A DNA stretch of 64,000 bases. Source: Bos javanicus. Taxonomy: Eukaryota > Chordata > Mammalia > Artiodactyla > Bovidae. Every line of letters begins with the position of its first letter. The first letter of the stretch is position 1. The position numbers were made by a program, and so were the translations under genes. The notes under the pieces were generated by a model. It worked only from the letters and a program-made list of their open reading frames with translations, did not search any database and was not told the DNA's origin. Positions 44,440 through 55,640 of the stretch are shown here, piece after piece. The stretch lies in contig NC_083897.1 of the NCBI RefSeq assembly GCF_032452875.1, positions 12,692,854 to 12,756,853 of the forward strand. The letters are read 5' to 3'.

Positions 44440-44665
44440 CAGAGGTCAACATACTTTTTTTTTCTGTAAAGATCCAGATAGTTAAATAGTTTTGCAGCCA
44501 TATGGCCTCTTTCACAACTACTCAATTCTGCCGCTGTAGTATGAAAGCAACCATAGGCAACATATAAATGAATAGGCATGGTTGTTCCAATTAAACTTTA
44601 TTTATAAACACAGGCAAACAGCCAGATTTTGGCCCAAATCATACTTTTCCGATATCTGAACTAGA
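44440..44665. mobile_element. ancient nonautonomous DNA transposon (MER-type)
   Basis: AGAGGTCAACATACTTTTTT, CCAGATAGTTAAATAG, CAACTACTCAATTCTGCCGC and AAACTTTATTTATAAACACA follow a common mammalian element that starts CAGGGGTCGGCAAACTTTTT. I do not commit to its name. Confidence 0.75.
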
Positions 44666-44899
44666 TGATCTTTAAAAGTTCCTTTGGTTCTTGATGTTTT
44701 GTAGCTCAGGAGTATGAAGGTGCTTTTAGGGGATTTTTTTTTTTTTTAATTTTTCATGTCACACCACATAAGAACCACCTATTCCACTTGTGCTTAAACC
44801 TGGAGAAAATAGAGTAAGCCAAAGCAAGTGTCAGGATGCCAAACTAGTGAAAGGTGTTCTATGTGCTTAAGGCACTATCTTTCTTCTACAAGGTAAAAC

Positions 44900-44981
44900 T
44901 ATTGGGCTGGCAAAAAAATCCGTTCCAGTTTTTCATGTCATGGAAAATCCTGCACAAACTTTCTGGTCAACCCAAAAGTAT
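44900..44981. mobile_element. mariner-type MITE, diverged
   Basis: Left arm TATTGGGCTGGCAAAAAAAT; right arm complement TACTTTTGGGTTGACCAGAA. Same family as 36693-36784, with more mismatches. Confidence 0.78.
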
Positions 44982-44984
44982 TAG

Positions 44985-46080
44985 TTTCCTGAGTGGTTTC
45001 CATCCCAGCACACCACATGCTCATAGACTATCACAAAGGGGATGTCCCTACTACACAGAGTACCTTTGTACTAAAGAACATAATCTTGACCAGAAAGAGG
45101 TTTGGACTTTGCCTTTGGCTTCTGGAAGGTAATCTCTAAGCCTTTGGAATATCATGCCTGATAAAAGTGTCTCTGTTTACTTGGGGCCCTTGGTCATGGG
45201 ACAGTCTAACAATATGATTTACCATAGGGACTTTGGGCCATGCAGTGTCCACTTTACCTCAAGAGGGACTAGAGACTAAAGATGAGCCATGCCATGTAAG
45301 TTCTCCTCTGGAGTGCCTGGAAACAAAGGATCAGTCCTGTAGGCAGTCAACCAGAAAGCACTAAGAAAATCACTGGGTACCCAGGGTCAGGGCAGCCTCC
45401 TGGGTTGAAAATGCTGTGTGTACTATCACACACTGATGCTGGTAAGAGAGAACTCCACAAGGAAGGACTATTGGAAGCTAGGCTTTTCCAACTCTCTTGG
45501 ACTCTGCCCCATACATCTCTTCCCTCAAATGATTTTCATCTAAATTCTTTTCCTATATCTTAACCATGAATTTAACAGCTTTTACTGAGTTCTGTGAGTC
45601 CTAGCAAATCACTGAACCTTGGGGTGGTTTGAGGAACCCCTCAAAGTCGCATTTGGTGTCAGAAGTGAAGGCAGTCCCATGGCCTATATGACCTCAAATT
45701 CCATAGTAATCTCATCTCCCAGTCAAGGAAAGGGAAAGATCTTTCTTTAGCTTCCCCTGCCCTCTTAGCTACACATTACAGTTCCCAGACATTTTTGATG
45801 ACTAACTTTGACTCAGTGGTCTTTAAGATCCCACCAAAGGCAAACTGCCAAACACTATGAAGTCTCAGAACCACTTACAAGGAGAAATACTATGCCCCTA
45901 ATGACGGCCACCAATATCCATGAGGTTCTGATGTTGAGGTCATGATACAGTAATGCAAGGTCTCTGATTGACAGGTGGTCATCGAAGAAGATCGTGAGGG
46001 CAAGTATCCCAGGCGGTATATCACAGAAGCAAGTTAAACCACATCTACATGGTTTCACTGTCATGTCTTTCACTGGGCCC
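44985..46080. other. unique sequence
   Basis: No recognised repeat, RNA gene or credible frame over 1.1 kb. Confidence 0.45.
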
Positions 46081-46082
46081 AG

Positions 46083-46220
46083 CTCTCCCTCCCCCCACCC
46101 CACCTCTCTGTATCTCTCTTTCTCTCTCTCTTTCTCTCACACACACACTTTCTCTCTTCCACTCTTTGCCCTCTCTCCCCTCTGCTCTCTCCCGCATCCC
46201 TCCCTTTCTCCCTCTCAATT
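46083..46220. repeat. polypyrimidine (CT-rich) tract
   Basis: More than 120 bp nearly all C and T, including TCTCTCTCTCTTTCTCTC and a short CA run. The 82-83-codon frames across it are low-complexity artefacts. Confidence 0.9.
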
Positions 46221-46284
46221 TTTCTTATGGTCAATTAGGTAATGTAAAGCACAATAATGATATAGCCAAACTCAATTGTTTATC

Positions 46285-46660
46285 TGTCACAACCATTTGA
46301 AAAATATATACCCTTTGAATGTCAGAGAATAGTTGAGTAAAATATGATATATCCACAATATCATACCATTCAGCATTTAGTATGAAATTTATAGTGCTTT
46401 AATGACATAGAGAAATGATTTTAACTTACTAAGAAAAGGCAGGATTGGAATTTTATATATAGTGCATCAACTTTATATGTTTACATAAGTCTATACAATG
46501 CAAATAATAATAAAGGAGATTCACAGAAATATTAACAGTGATTATCCCTGATTTAGGATTATGAATGATTTCCTTTGTTTCATTTTATATATTTCTAAAA
46601 TTTTACCCTGTCTTACTTTTAGAGACAAAAAATTATTATTTTATTAACTAGAAAGTTTAT
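46285..46660 (+). mobile_element. L1M 3' end
   Basis: TTTAATGACATAGAGAAATG, ATTAACAGTGATTATCCCTG and GATGGATGATT-like CTTTGTTTCATTTTATAT blocks follow old L1 3' ends, closing with an A-rich tail near 46630. Confidence 0.6.
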
Positions 46661-46699
46661 TGATGACAACAGGGGGAGACATGACCTGTCACTGCCACA

Positions 46700-46880
46700 G
46701 CACCTTTCCCCTACAGGAGCCACAACTCATAGTGTTATATGTGTGGTCAGTCATTTGCGTGTCTGCTTTTTGGGTAGCAGATGTCACATCTCCTTTTCTT
46801 CAAACTGCTGGATCCCTGTCACTTCACAGAGTGGAGTACAAGGTCCACTCAGTAAATGTCTGCTGAACTGCAGTTACAAC
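46700..46880 (+). mobile_element. probable L2 3' end
   Basis: CTGCTGGATCCCTGTCACTT and CACTCAGTAAATGTCTGCTG match the L2 3' terminus. Confidence 0.55.
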
Positions 46881-47090
46881 GGCATGAAATGGCAACTTAG
46901 TTTATAAAGGACACAATGACACTTCTCTAAGAAATTTGCCACTGCTCTGCTTGCCTTAAGAGATCCAAGATGGCTACTTTCCAATCTATTGGGTGAGAAA
47001 TATTGCATAACCCAGAAGAGAAACACACTGCTTTTTACCACACAACTTGGTGCAGACAAAATTCTCTTGTGTTAAAAGCACCGTGTCTTG

Positions 47091-47205
47091 GGAATTCCCT
47101 GGCTGTCCAGTAGTTAGAGCTCTGGACTTTCACTGCCAAGGGTGCAGGTTCAATCACTGCTCAGGGAACTAAGATCCCACAAGCCATGTGGTTTGGCCAA
47201 AAAAC
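47091..47205 (+). mobile_element. short CHR-type SINE
   Basis: GGAATTCCCTGGCTGTCCAG, B-box-like AGGTTCAATCAC, GGAACTAAGATCCCAC and an A-rich tail. Confidence 0.86.
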
Positions 47206-47820
47206 AAAACCACCATGTCTCTCTGGACTAACCAGTTACCCCCTTCCCCACTACCCAATTAATAGCATGTTAAATGCTATTCCTCTAGCAGCTTTAACCT
47301 CAACCTCTGACTACCCTGTGAGACCATCAAACCCTTTCCACTAACACAATTGTCAAGTCCTATTGCTCTATTTCTTAGAACTACTCAAGTAGAACAGAGC
47401 TTGTTTAAGTGTTATGAGAGCCAATTCTCAACATTTCCTCTGACCCCTTGTGGTTTCTGACCCAGACAGTGACCTCACACTTACACACAGTGTTGCTCAT
47501 TTGCAAGGTCCTCTGGTGCCAAAGAAATCTCTTGTCCATCTTCCAGAATGTTGATAAGGCACATGACCAAAATCAGCATCGCTTTATAGCAGCCTTGCTA
47601 ATAAATTTGAGAAACTTTCCTGCAAATTCTTGATTCTTATCAGCTCTCCCCCCTCTAGAGAAGAAATAGGAAGCACAAGGACTGATTTAGCATCTTTCCT
47701 TGAGGGACCTGGTAGTACTCTAGGGGATATAATGAAATGGCTGGTTAATTACTCAAGTTGCCTCAAGTGACCATTATGTGAAAAATCAATTTTAGGAACT
47801 TCAGAGGGGACATGAAGAAA
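47206..47820. other. unique sequence
   Basis: No recognised feature. Confidence 0.4.
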
Positions 47821-47823
47821 ACA

Positions 47824-48058
47824 ATGGCTTCCCTGGTGGCTCTGCCTGCCTGGTAAAGAATCTGCCTGCCAATACAGGAGCCACAGGAGATGTGGTTCAA
47901 TCCCTCAGTCAGGAAGATGCTCTGGAAAAGGAAATGGCAACCCACTTCAGTATTGTTGTCTGGAAAATCCCATGGACAGAGTACCCTGGTAGGCTACACT
48001 GCATGGGTCACAAAGAATTGGACATGAATGAGAACACTGGCACATGAAAAAAAAAAAC
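47824..48058 (+). mobile_element. Bov-tA SINE, diverged
   Basis: GGCTTCCCTGGTGGCTCTGC head, GTGGTTCAATCCC B box, Bov-A body and an A-tail (AAAAAAAAAAAC). Several indels mark an older copy. Confidence 0.9.
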
Positions 48059-48320
48059 AGACAGAAAAGCTCCTTTATCCATTCCTGAGAACCAGAAAAT
48101 CCGATTTTTGCCTAAGCACATAAATATAAAAATAAGGTCCCTCTTCAAGAACCAGAAAATGTATAATTAGAAAGACAAGTGAATTATATTTTCTGGGAAA
48201 AAGTACAGCCTTTAGTGGGTGAGGGGAAGAATAACTATGTAACTAATCAAGACAATATACTGGAGATGTCACTGTAGTCAGAGCTTAAAGGATGGAAGGG
48301 ATATGATATGATAGTGAGTA
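48059..48320. other. unique sequence
   Basis: No recognised feature. Confidence 0.4.
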
Positions 48321-48331
48321 GCATGTGTCTT

Positions 48332-48611
48332 TGGAGAAGGCAATGGCACCCCACTCCAGTACTCTTGCCTGGAAAATCCCATGGATGGAGGAGCCTGGTA
48401 GGCTGCAGCCCATGGGGTCGCTAAGAGTCAGACTCGACTGAGCGACTTCACTTTCACATTAATCTTTCATGCATTGGAGAAGGAAATGGCAACCCACTCC
48501 AGTGTTCTTGCCTGGAGAATCCCAGGGACAGGGGAGCCTGGTGGGCTGCCGTCTATGGGGTCACACAGAGTCGGACAGGACTGAAGCGACTTAGCAGCAG
48601 CAGCAGCAGCA
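48332..48611 (+). mobile_element. BOV-A2 SINE with exact TSD
   Basis: A full dimer with a perfect AGC tail of about six units. The 11-bp TSD GCATGTGTCTT lies at 48321-48331 and 48612-48622. Probably one of the youngest insertions here. Confidence 0.97.
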
Positions 48612-48622
48612 GCATGTGTCTT

Positions 48623-48950
48623 ATTCCATAATGTTCAGGTAAAAGAAATGGTAACTTGAGAATGTTCTTATCTAGAGGGCTCCTATGGAGTGGCATAGGA
48701 AGAAACATGGCCTATCAGCAAACAGCAGCAATTCTAGAGATTTTCCAGAACTTACAGCTCAAAAGTAAGACTTGAACCAGATTTCATGGGAGTATCACAG
48801 CTCCTTGAAGGCTAAAAGAAAGCCTACTATACTGGTAAATGCTCTAAAGGTTTACAGAAAACTACTGCCCCCTGTAATTGTTAATTCTGAATGAGCAGTT
48901 ATCTACCACAACCCAAATGGATCTTAACAGTATCTACCTCTAAATACCAC
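48623..48950. other. unique sequence
   Basis: No recognised feature. Confidence 0.4.
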
Positions 48951-48954
48951 TAAC

Positions 48955-49215
48955 TTTTTTTTTTAATTTTCACATTGACTTTTAAAATTTAATTTCTTAT
49001 TGAGTGAAAGATTCTTTAAATTCTACACTGCTTTACAATTGTCATAAATTTCACACACATGATTTCATATAATCCCATAATAACCTTTTTCCTCCCTATC
49101 CCTATCTTGCTCCTCCCGCCTTTCCTCTCCCCACTGGTAACCACTAGCTTGTTCTCTATATCTGTGAGTCTGCTCTTGCTTTGTTTTATTCACTAGTTTT
49201 TTGTACTTTCATGCC
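48955..49215 (-). mobile_element. L1 3' UTR
   Basis: Antisense L1: CTATCCCTATCTTGCTCCTC, CCCCACTGGTAACCACTAG, TTGTTCTCTATATCTGTGAG. The leading 90 bp is more diverged. Confidence 0.8.
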
Positions 49216-49284
49216 TCTTACTGTTCAAAGACCAACCTGTCCTCTACTTGCCAACATGATGATATTATTATTACTAACACTAAT

Positions 49285-49450
49285 AATACTGCCAACTCCA
49301 AGATTAAGAACTTCACACTAATTCTTTCACAGATTCTTCACAACACTTTGCAGTAGGTTCCATTTTTATACTCTATTACACAACTCATGTATAGGGTCAC
49401 TCAGCTAGAGGGAGAAAAACTGGAGCTTGAATTCAAACTAAAACACTTGA
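49285..49450 (-). mobile_element. MIR SINE
   Basis: Antisense order: TTCTTCACAACACTTTGCAG, GGTTCCATTTTTATACTC, GGGTCACTCAGCTAGAGG and GAGCTTGAATTCAAACT. Confidence 0.72.
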
Positions 49451-49869
49451 CACTCCATTTTTAGAGAAACTGGTATAGCAGAAATGGCAAAATGTTCACA
49501 AAAATCTGTTTCCTTTCCTTTATGGACAAAATGCTAGACCACACTTCCAAGACTTACTTGCAATGAGATATGAGCATGTGATTGTGTTCTGAACAATGCA
49601 ATTTGGGTATAATTGATGTACACCACACCTAGTCCTGATGGACAGAATCTTCCCATGTGTCTTCCCTCTTTCTTCCTATAATTGTCAATAGGCAGTAGAT
49701 GACCTTCTGGAGGACTCAAAGGCCCTAGTAAATTGTAAAGCCACATCATGGAAAAAATCTTGGTCCTTAACAAGCATATAGGACACATTTTTTATTGTGT
49801 TAAACCAGTGAACTATAGGAGTATGTTCTGGAAATAATTACTAAAAGTTTTAATTATTGTAAATTATGA
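49451..49869. other. unique sequence
   Basis: An 84-codon minus frame (49534-49788) shows no family motif. Confidence 0.4.
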
Positions 49870-50685
49870 AACCACTATATACATAAATATGAAGGCAAGG
49901 ATGAAGTAATTTTCTATAAAAGTATAATTTATCAAAACTGACATTAGAAGGCATAAAAAAAAAAAAACATTGGTTTTCACTGAAGAATTAGGAAAAGTTT
50001 TCAAAGCTTTCCTATCCATGCCCCTAAAAAGAAATGACTTAAAAATGGTCCAGATTGCTAAAGAACAGACCATTTTAGAGGGAATGCAAAAAAAGGTAAA
50101 ATTCCAAAATCTTGCATATATAAGATTTTTTAGATATGCATACTTAACATCATTTAACTTTTCCTATGTTCATTTATAGATTTAGCACATCTGAATAAAA
50201 TTAGCATTTGGGGGGCAGGAAAAATTAGACAAGCAGTTTCTAGAAGTCATATAAAATTAAACAAGACTCCCCAGGGGAGAATTTAAAAAAAATAACTCCA
50301 AAAAGTGAGTAAAAGACAGCCCTATTATATATTTGAAATCATTAGAAAGCCACAATAACTAAAGATATAACACAGGTGTATAAATAAGCAGATCATTGAA
50401 ATAGAATATAAAGTCTAGAAATAAGCTAAAATGCATGGAGGGAAAAGAATATTATTCAATAATTTATTTTAAAAGAATTATATAGTCCTTTGGAAAAAAG
50501 TTGGAACCATACTTGATATATACATCAGGATAATCTCCAAGTGGATAAAATATTAAAATGTAAAATAAAGCACAAAAAACTAGAACAAAACATTCAATAC
50601 TACATTTATAAGCTTAAATGAGGAAAGCCTAAATATAACTCAATCCAGAAGCCATAAATTTTTACTACTTTAAAAATATTATTAG
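49870..50685 (+). mobile_element. L1M/HAL1-type ORF2 fragment
   Basis: The order is that of late ORF2: AAGAACAGACCATTTTAGAG, AAAGTCTAGAAATAAGC, TATTATTCAATAATTT, CTCCAAGTGGATAAAATATT and CTCAATCCAGAAGCCATAAA. A deletion lies near 50180-50290. All frames are broken. Confidence 0.72.
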
Positions 50686-50720
50686 AATATTATTCTTTTT
50701 TATTGTATTATAAATGGGAT

Positions 50721-50931
50721 GCACTGTGCTTAGTCACTCAGTCATGTCCGACTCTTTGTGACCTCATGGACTGTAGCCCACCAGGCTCCTCTGTCCATGG
50801 GATTCTCCAGGCAAGAATATCGCAATGGATTACTATGCCCTCCTCCAGGGGATCTTCCCAACAGAGGGATCAAACCCAGGTCTCCCGCATTGCAGGAGGA
50901 TTCTTTACCATCTGAGCCACCAGGGAAGCCC
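50721..50931 (-). mobile_element. Bov-tA SINE with exact TSD
   Basis: An antisense full-length copy. The 11-bp TSD ATAAATGGGAT lies at 50710-50720 and 50932-50942, exact. The tRNA-like head is at 50912-50931. Confidence 0.96.
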
Positions 50932-51002
50932 ATAAATGGGATAGTTTTCCCAATTTCCTTCTCAGATAGTTTATTATTAGTGTATAGAAATTCTGTTGAT
51001 TC

Positions 51003-51146
51003 TGGGACTTCCCTGGTCGTCCAGTGGTTAAGACTCTGCTTCCACTGCAGGGGGCAACCACTAAAGCCCATTCATGTAGAGCCCATGATCCACAAGGGAA
51101 GCCCCTGTTCACAAGAATGAACACCCAGTGAGACAAAAAAAAAAAG
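51003..51146 (+). mobile_element. CHR-2 type SINE, internally deleted
   Basis: GGGACTTCCCTGGTCGTCCA head and TTCCACTGCAGGGGGCAACC, then a jump to the 3' body (CATGATCCACAAGGGAAGCC) and an A-tail. Confidence 0.82.
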
Positions 51147-51429
51147 TTCACCCTAGACTACAAAGACACTCTAAATTCCCGGAAGATCTCTGCCTACTTC
51201 TGAAGATGTCTGAATGCAAAGAGACTGCCATTCTGAAATGTTAATGTGGACCTCAGTCCCAGGGTCTGCCCATGTGCCTAAAGGGTAAAGGGAGCAGCAG
51301 CTTCTGAAATGGGAATTCCATAGATTCATTTGGAGGACAAAAAGAAGCAGGGCACCGGTCTTCCACATCAACACAGAGGGTACACCATTCCTGAGCCCTG
51401 TCCTGGGCCTAATTTAACCTGTTATATAT
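51147..51429. other. unique sequence
   Basis: No recognised feature. Confidence 0.4.
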
Positions 51430-51538
51430 ATACATTTAAAAAAATTTTTATTGGAGTATAGTTGCTTTACAATGGTGTGTTTCTACTGAACAACAAAGTG
51501 AATCAGCAATACATATGTATACATATATCCCCTCTTTC
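51430..51538 (-). mobile_element. L1 3' UTR, short
   Basis: TTTTATTGGAGTATAGTTGC, TTTACAATGGTGTGTTTCTA, AAAGTGAATCAGCAATACAT and ACATATATCCCCTC match a ruminant L1 3' end, antisense, about 110 bp. Confidence 0.85.
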
Positions 51539-51539
51539 T

Positions 51540-51696
51540 AACCAATAACATTTTTTGTTGTTGTTATAAGAGCCAAATCCAAGTGCTCAGTGGAGATACA
51601 CTCGCCCCAGAGTCGGCTTCACCCACAGTGTTGCTGGGGCACAGCAACACTTCCAGCCCCTGATGTTAGGGACCCCCACCAACCAGTAACATTTTT
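51540..51696 (-). mobile_element. 125-bp retroposed insertion of unknown origin
   Basis: A 16-bp direct repeat, AACCAATAACATTTTT (51540-51555) and AACCAGTAACATTTTT (51681-51696), brackets 125 bp. On the minus strand the insert begins GGTGGGGGTCCCTAACATCA and ends in a CAACAACAACA tail. TSD plus tail is the signature of LINE-mediated retroposition. I do not recognise the source; it could be a truncated retrocopy of a transcript or an undescribed SINE. Confidence 0.6.
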
Positions 51697-51699
51697 AAG

Positions 51700-53115
51700 T
51701 GCTTCATGGAAGACTGAGAGATTTCCAACCCCAACTGGGATGGTAGAGATGAAGTTCAAATAGTACTAGGGTTTCAGTGTGATCTAACTAATGCCAATAA
51801 ACACTACTTGTGCTTGAAGTATATGTGCTGTTAGTAAACAAAATTCACTGCACAACAGCATTCCAGTGAAATATCTCCAAGTATATCTCTCTGTAACATA
51901 CTCTTGATACCTTAAGTCAGCAGAGGGATATAAATTTTAACAACAAGAAATACATAATTGTCCAGTAAGTAAACCAAGTTCATTCATAACCTCAGTGGAG
52001 AGAATCATTTCCTGAAAAAAAAAATCACCAATCCTATGATCTACCATATTGGCCATGTTGGGATCATTTTAATACATGGAACACAGGTCAAAAGTACTGG
52101 AAAACTGAGAATTTTTCTCATCTTTACACCTTTGCTTCCTGTTATTTATTTACTTAGTTACTGTTATTTTGTCTTTCCATAGCTAATATTTCCTCTGGCA
52201 TCACAGATGGCCCTAAACAGTGTACCAATGAACACATACACACACTCACCTGTGTGTGCACCTGAGTTTGAGTGTAGGCATTGAAAAGCTGTACTAATAC
52301 ATTTTTTAATGTATTTATGTTTAGGCATCTACATAGAAAACATTTCATAGCATACTGTTTCATTTGGATTGAGATACTTAGCTCATTTTGTTAGAAACTA
52401 AATAAAGAAAGCTAAAACAGAAGTTTCACAAATACAGAGAAAAACCTGTTCCAATAGCTACAGTGAGAGCAATAACCCAGGCTACAGATGGAATCCTACC
52501 CTCAGATCAGTGAGACACCTCAGGAAGATGGACTTTGGCTTAAGTGAGATTACAAGCATTGCATAGTGCAAATCCACCCTGACTGCTAGAGAAAAACTCA
52601 AAGAAGATTGCTACTAGATCCAAAGTATGCCATTTTTGTCTACAAAGGACAGACGACCCATTATTTTCTTTGTTCAGCAAAATGTCAACATGTCCAGACC
52701 CCCTTTCCCCTTACTTCTGGCAGCTCACTCTGTGCTGTGTACTTACAATGACTTTGGCTCTTGGGATTAGCATAGCTTTGAGGCTACTGAGTTGGTTTGT
52801 TTCTGTTTTATTTCCCCTGGAACCATACAGAATATACACAGAGAACACAGTCCTGACCTTTGAGCTGCATAATCCTTTTGTAATCAATACCATAGGAAAT
52901 GCATGGTTTGAGCATTTCTAGCATTTAAAAAAAAATGTATACACATCACTGGTCACCTTGCTGTCAGCCTGCAGATAAAGGGATTGAGGCTGTAGCTACA
53001 GGTCTGTCTGTGATGATCCTCTGGTATTTTTTCTGCAGAAAAAGCGTCACTTCTAGATAGTGCCAATAGAGCCTAAATCCCTGGATCTGAACTCAGGACC
53101 CGGACAAAAGCCTCT
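51700..53115. other. unique sequence
   Basis: 1.4 kb without a recognised repeat. The 83-codon frame at 52670-52921 is hydrophobic in its first half but lacks any family motif. Confidence 0.45.
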
Positions 53116-53119
53116 GTAA

Positions 53120-53285
53120 GCTTAGTTTTCAGTGCCAGCTCATTTGATTCTCATGACCAATCTCAAAGCAGAGTCAAATATTATTCATTTTTAGAGACAA
53201 GAAAAAAGAAAGAGAAGTGACTCATCCAAGCTCACACAGCTGCTTAATGATAGAGCAAAGGCTGACCGGGATCTCATGATTCCCA
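53120..53285 (-). mobile_element. MIR-family SINE
   Basis: Antisense order: TCATTTGATTCTCATGACCA, TATTATTCATTTTTAGAGAC, GTGACTCATCCAAGCTCACA and CAGCTGCTTAATGATAGAGC. Confidence 0.65.
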
Positions 53286-53291
53286 GCATGG

Positions 53292-53508
53292 GTGCTAAGT
53301 CGCTCCAGTCGTGTCCAACTCTTTTGCAACCCCATGGACTGTAGTCTACCAGGCTCTCTGTCCATGGGATTCTCCAGACAAGAATACTAGAATGGGTTGG
53401 CATGCCCTCCTCCAGTGATCTTCCCGACCCAGGGATCAAACCCACTTCTTTTATGTCTCCTGCATTGACAGATGGGTTGTTTACCACTAACACTACCTGG
53501 GAAGCCTC
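53292..53508 (-). mobile_element. Bov-tA SINE
   Basis: An antisense copy with body from TGCTAAGTCGCTCCAGTCG, a diverged central part (TTTTATGTCTCCTGCATTG) and head CACTACCTGGGAAGCC. Confidence 0.9.
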
Positions 53509-53509
53509 T

Positions 53510-54490
53510 GTGATTACCTAGGGTAACTCATTTCAAGCAAATATCAGCCTCACCTATTTAGAGAAGTCACTCGGATGAGACGAGCTCTCATTCCAACAGC
53601 TCTCATTCAAACTTAATAATGTCTCTCTGGGAGTCAGCCATACTCTCTTTGAGACAAATGCATCCTTAAGGTTTCCTGGGTTACTGTATGTGCCAAGATC
53701 CTTAGAGACACTCAAAGTTAATTAGAAAAATTCACCTTGAAGCTAACTTTGAAATCAAGAGACTCGGTGGGCCTTTTCCACCCCTATGTTTCCAGTTTCT
53801 AATTTCTCATTTCTCCCCTTTCATTGTTCCCTGGTTAGGAGATAAACATGTATACTTCCTCTTCTCTGATTTTATCTCCCACTGCCTTCAGCTGTTTGCA
53901 TCAGTGATCAGGCTTCCACGGTCATTGTGTAATCTCTCCTGGATACATGGATAAGTGTTTCTTCCTGTTCCCAGCTCTTTTCCTCATTATTTCCTGCAGA
54001 AATGAATTCCAATTTATCACCTTCTACTGATATCAGTGATGACAGCCACCAAGCCTACACGTAGATAAAGAATCTTTAAAATCCAGTGATCTATGTATAT
54101 ATCAGCTATGAAATGTGTTGATCCAAAGGTTTACAGCTCTTTTTCTTAGGGTGATTTCCTTAAGTCCTCAAAGAGTAGAGATTCTATTTAATTTCTGCTG
54201 AAAAATTGATTGCAGGCCTGCCAGGTAATGGCACAGATGTTAAACCAAAGACTAAAAAGGCATCCCTTCAAATCTGGAAGGGAGGCCATTGTGTGAGCAA
54301 ACCTGGAAAACAAAATACTCTCCTTCATCCACGCCCTCCTCTCAATCAGAAACACCTAAAAAGATCTTAATCTTTATCATATCATTTTATCATATTATCA
54401 GAAAACTTGAGAGAAAGGTAAGCAAAAGAATAATTGGTCAAAAATTTCAAGTGCTTATTAAGATTTACAAACTCTAACTGCTTATTAAAT
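53510..54490. other. unique sequence
   Basis: No recognised feature. Confidence 0.45.
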
Positions 54491-54501
54491 AGAACCCTAA
54501 G

Positions 54502-54670
54502 TGAAGAAGGAAATAGCAACCCACTCCAGTATTCTTGCCTGGAAATGTCCATGGACAGAGGAGCCTGGCAGGCTGCAGTCCATGGGGTTACATGACTGAG
54601 CACGTGTGCATGAGGGTGGAGGGTCACGGGTTGGTTGCAATAAACTGGTAGAATTAAAAAAAAAAAAATT
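54502..54670 (+). mobile_element. 5'-truncated Bov-A/Bov-tA with an atypical 3' tail
   Basis: An exact 10-bp TSD, GAACCCTAAG at 54492-54501 and 54671-54680, brackets 169 bp. The Bov-A body (AAGAAGGAAATAGCAACCCA to CATGGGGTTACATGACTGAG) is followed by about 55 bp not typical of Bov-A (54601-54656). It contains AATAAA and ends in an A-tail of 13. Confidence 0.9.
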
Positions 54671-54680
54671 GAACCCTAAG

Positions 54681-54985
54681 GCTGAACAAGGACGTGAAAG
54701 GTCTTTGTCTATCCCTTGCTTTTCACACAGTAGCATCCTGTATAAACTAGAATTACTGGCCCATTTTCAAAGCTGTTCAATAAGGGCCATTATGCAACTT
54801 TTCTCTGGGGTTGTCTGCAATTGGACAAATACATCAAAGTTGACAGATAATATAAGCTATGTGGACATAAACTCTAAACATAAATCTTATCCAGACTAGT
54901 GGAAGACTATTTTTAGAAATAGAATATATTTATTTATTGAGGGACAGGCTTGGTTAAAGGACTCAAAAATAATAATCAGGAACAA
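54681..54985. other. unique sequence
   Basis: No recognised feature. Confidence 0.4.
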
Positions 54986-54989
54986 AACA

Positions 54990-55460
54990 AAGCTTGGTTC
55001 CTAGGTGTTCACAGTCTATTTGGGAAGATCCATAATAAGAGTACAATAGGCACTGTAATAATAACTTGCACAAAATTCTGTGGGAGCAAAAAGAAAGAAG
55101 TACCAAGTCTGGATAACGGAGTTGGGCAGGGATTTCTGGCTGGATCTTGATGGCTGCCTGAGAAGGTGGCAGTACAAGTCTCAGAGAGGACACACCATGG
55201 TTCAGAAAAACCAGAGAGTGGTGTGTTTGGGGAGCAAGCACATCTAGGTGACCTATTTTTTATAGATTATTTCAGTGACAGAGCTGTAGTTTGATGAGGA
55301 TAGCAGACATATTGTAGAGGACCTTGTATTTCATGATGAGAATTGAGGCCTATATACTGCAGGAAGGTTTATGACTGAGAATTATATGGTCATATTTGCA
55401 CTTCAGAAAAATCATTCTCTCTGACTTCCACATAGAGGCAAGGCTACAGGAAAGTGAATA
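54990..55460 (-). mobile_element. L2 LINE, diverged
   Basis: Antisense blocks: TTCACAGTCTATTTGGGAAG, CACTGTAATAATAACTTGC, ATTGTAGAGGACCTTGTATT, then GGTCATATTTGCACTTCAG and ATCATTCTCTCTGACTTCC. The order fits L2 3' sequence. Confidence 0.55.
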
Positions 55461-55517
55461 AAGAATGTGTCACAGAGACTCCAAGTTTTCAAGTATTTGC
55501 TGGAGCTGTCCAGGGGC

Positions 55518-55528
55518 TGAGACAAACT
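55518..55528. repeat. TSD of truncated BOV-A2, left copy
   Basis: TGAGACAAACT, exact match to 55641-55651. Confidence 0.9.
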
Positions 55529-55640
55529 GCTGCTGCTGCTAAGTCACTTCAGTCGTGTCCAACTCTGTGCGACCCCATAGACGGCAGCTCACCAGGCTCC
55601 CCCGTCCCTGGGATTCTCCAGGCAAGAACACTGGAGTGGG
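55529..55640 (-). mobile_element. 5'-truncated BOV-A2 SINE with exact TSD
   Basis: Only one monomer (112 bp): GCTGCTGCTGCTAAGTCAC to CAAGAACACTGGAGTGGG. The TSD TGAGACAAACT on both sides proves it inserted in truncated form. Confidence 0.96.

Noticed and set aside
46049..46300. Leucine/serine-rich frames over the CT tract
   Set aside because: Low-complexity product of the polypyrimidine repeat.
52670..52921. 83-codon frame with a hydrophobic stretch
   Set aside because: No homologous family recalled and no regulatory or splice context; treated as chance.
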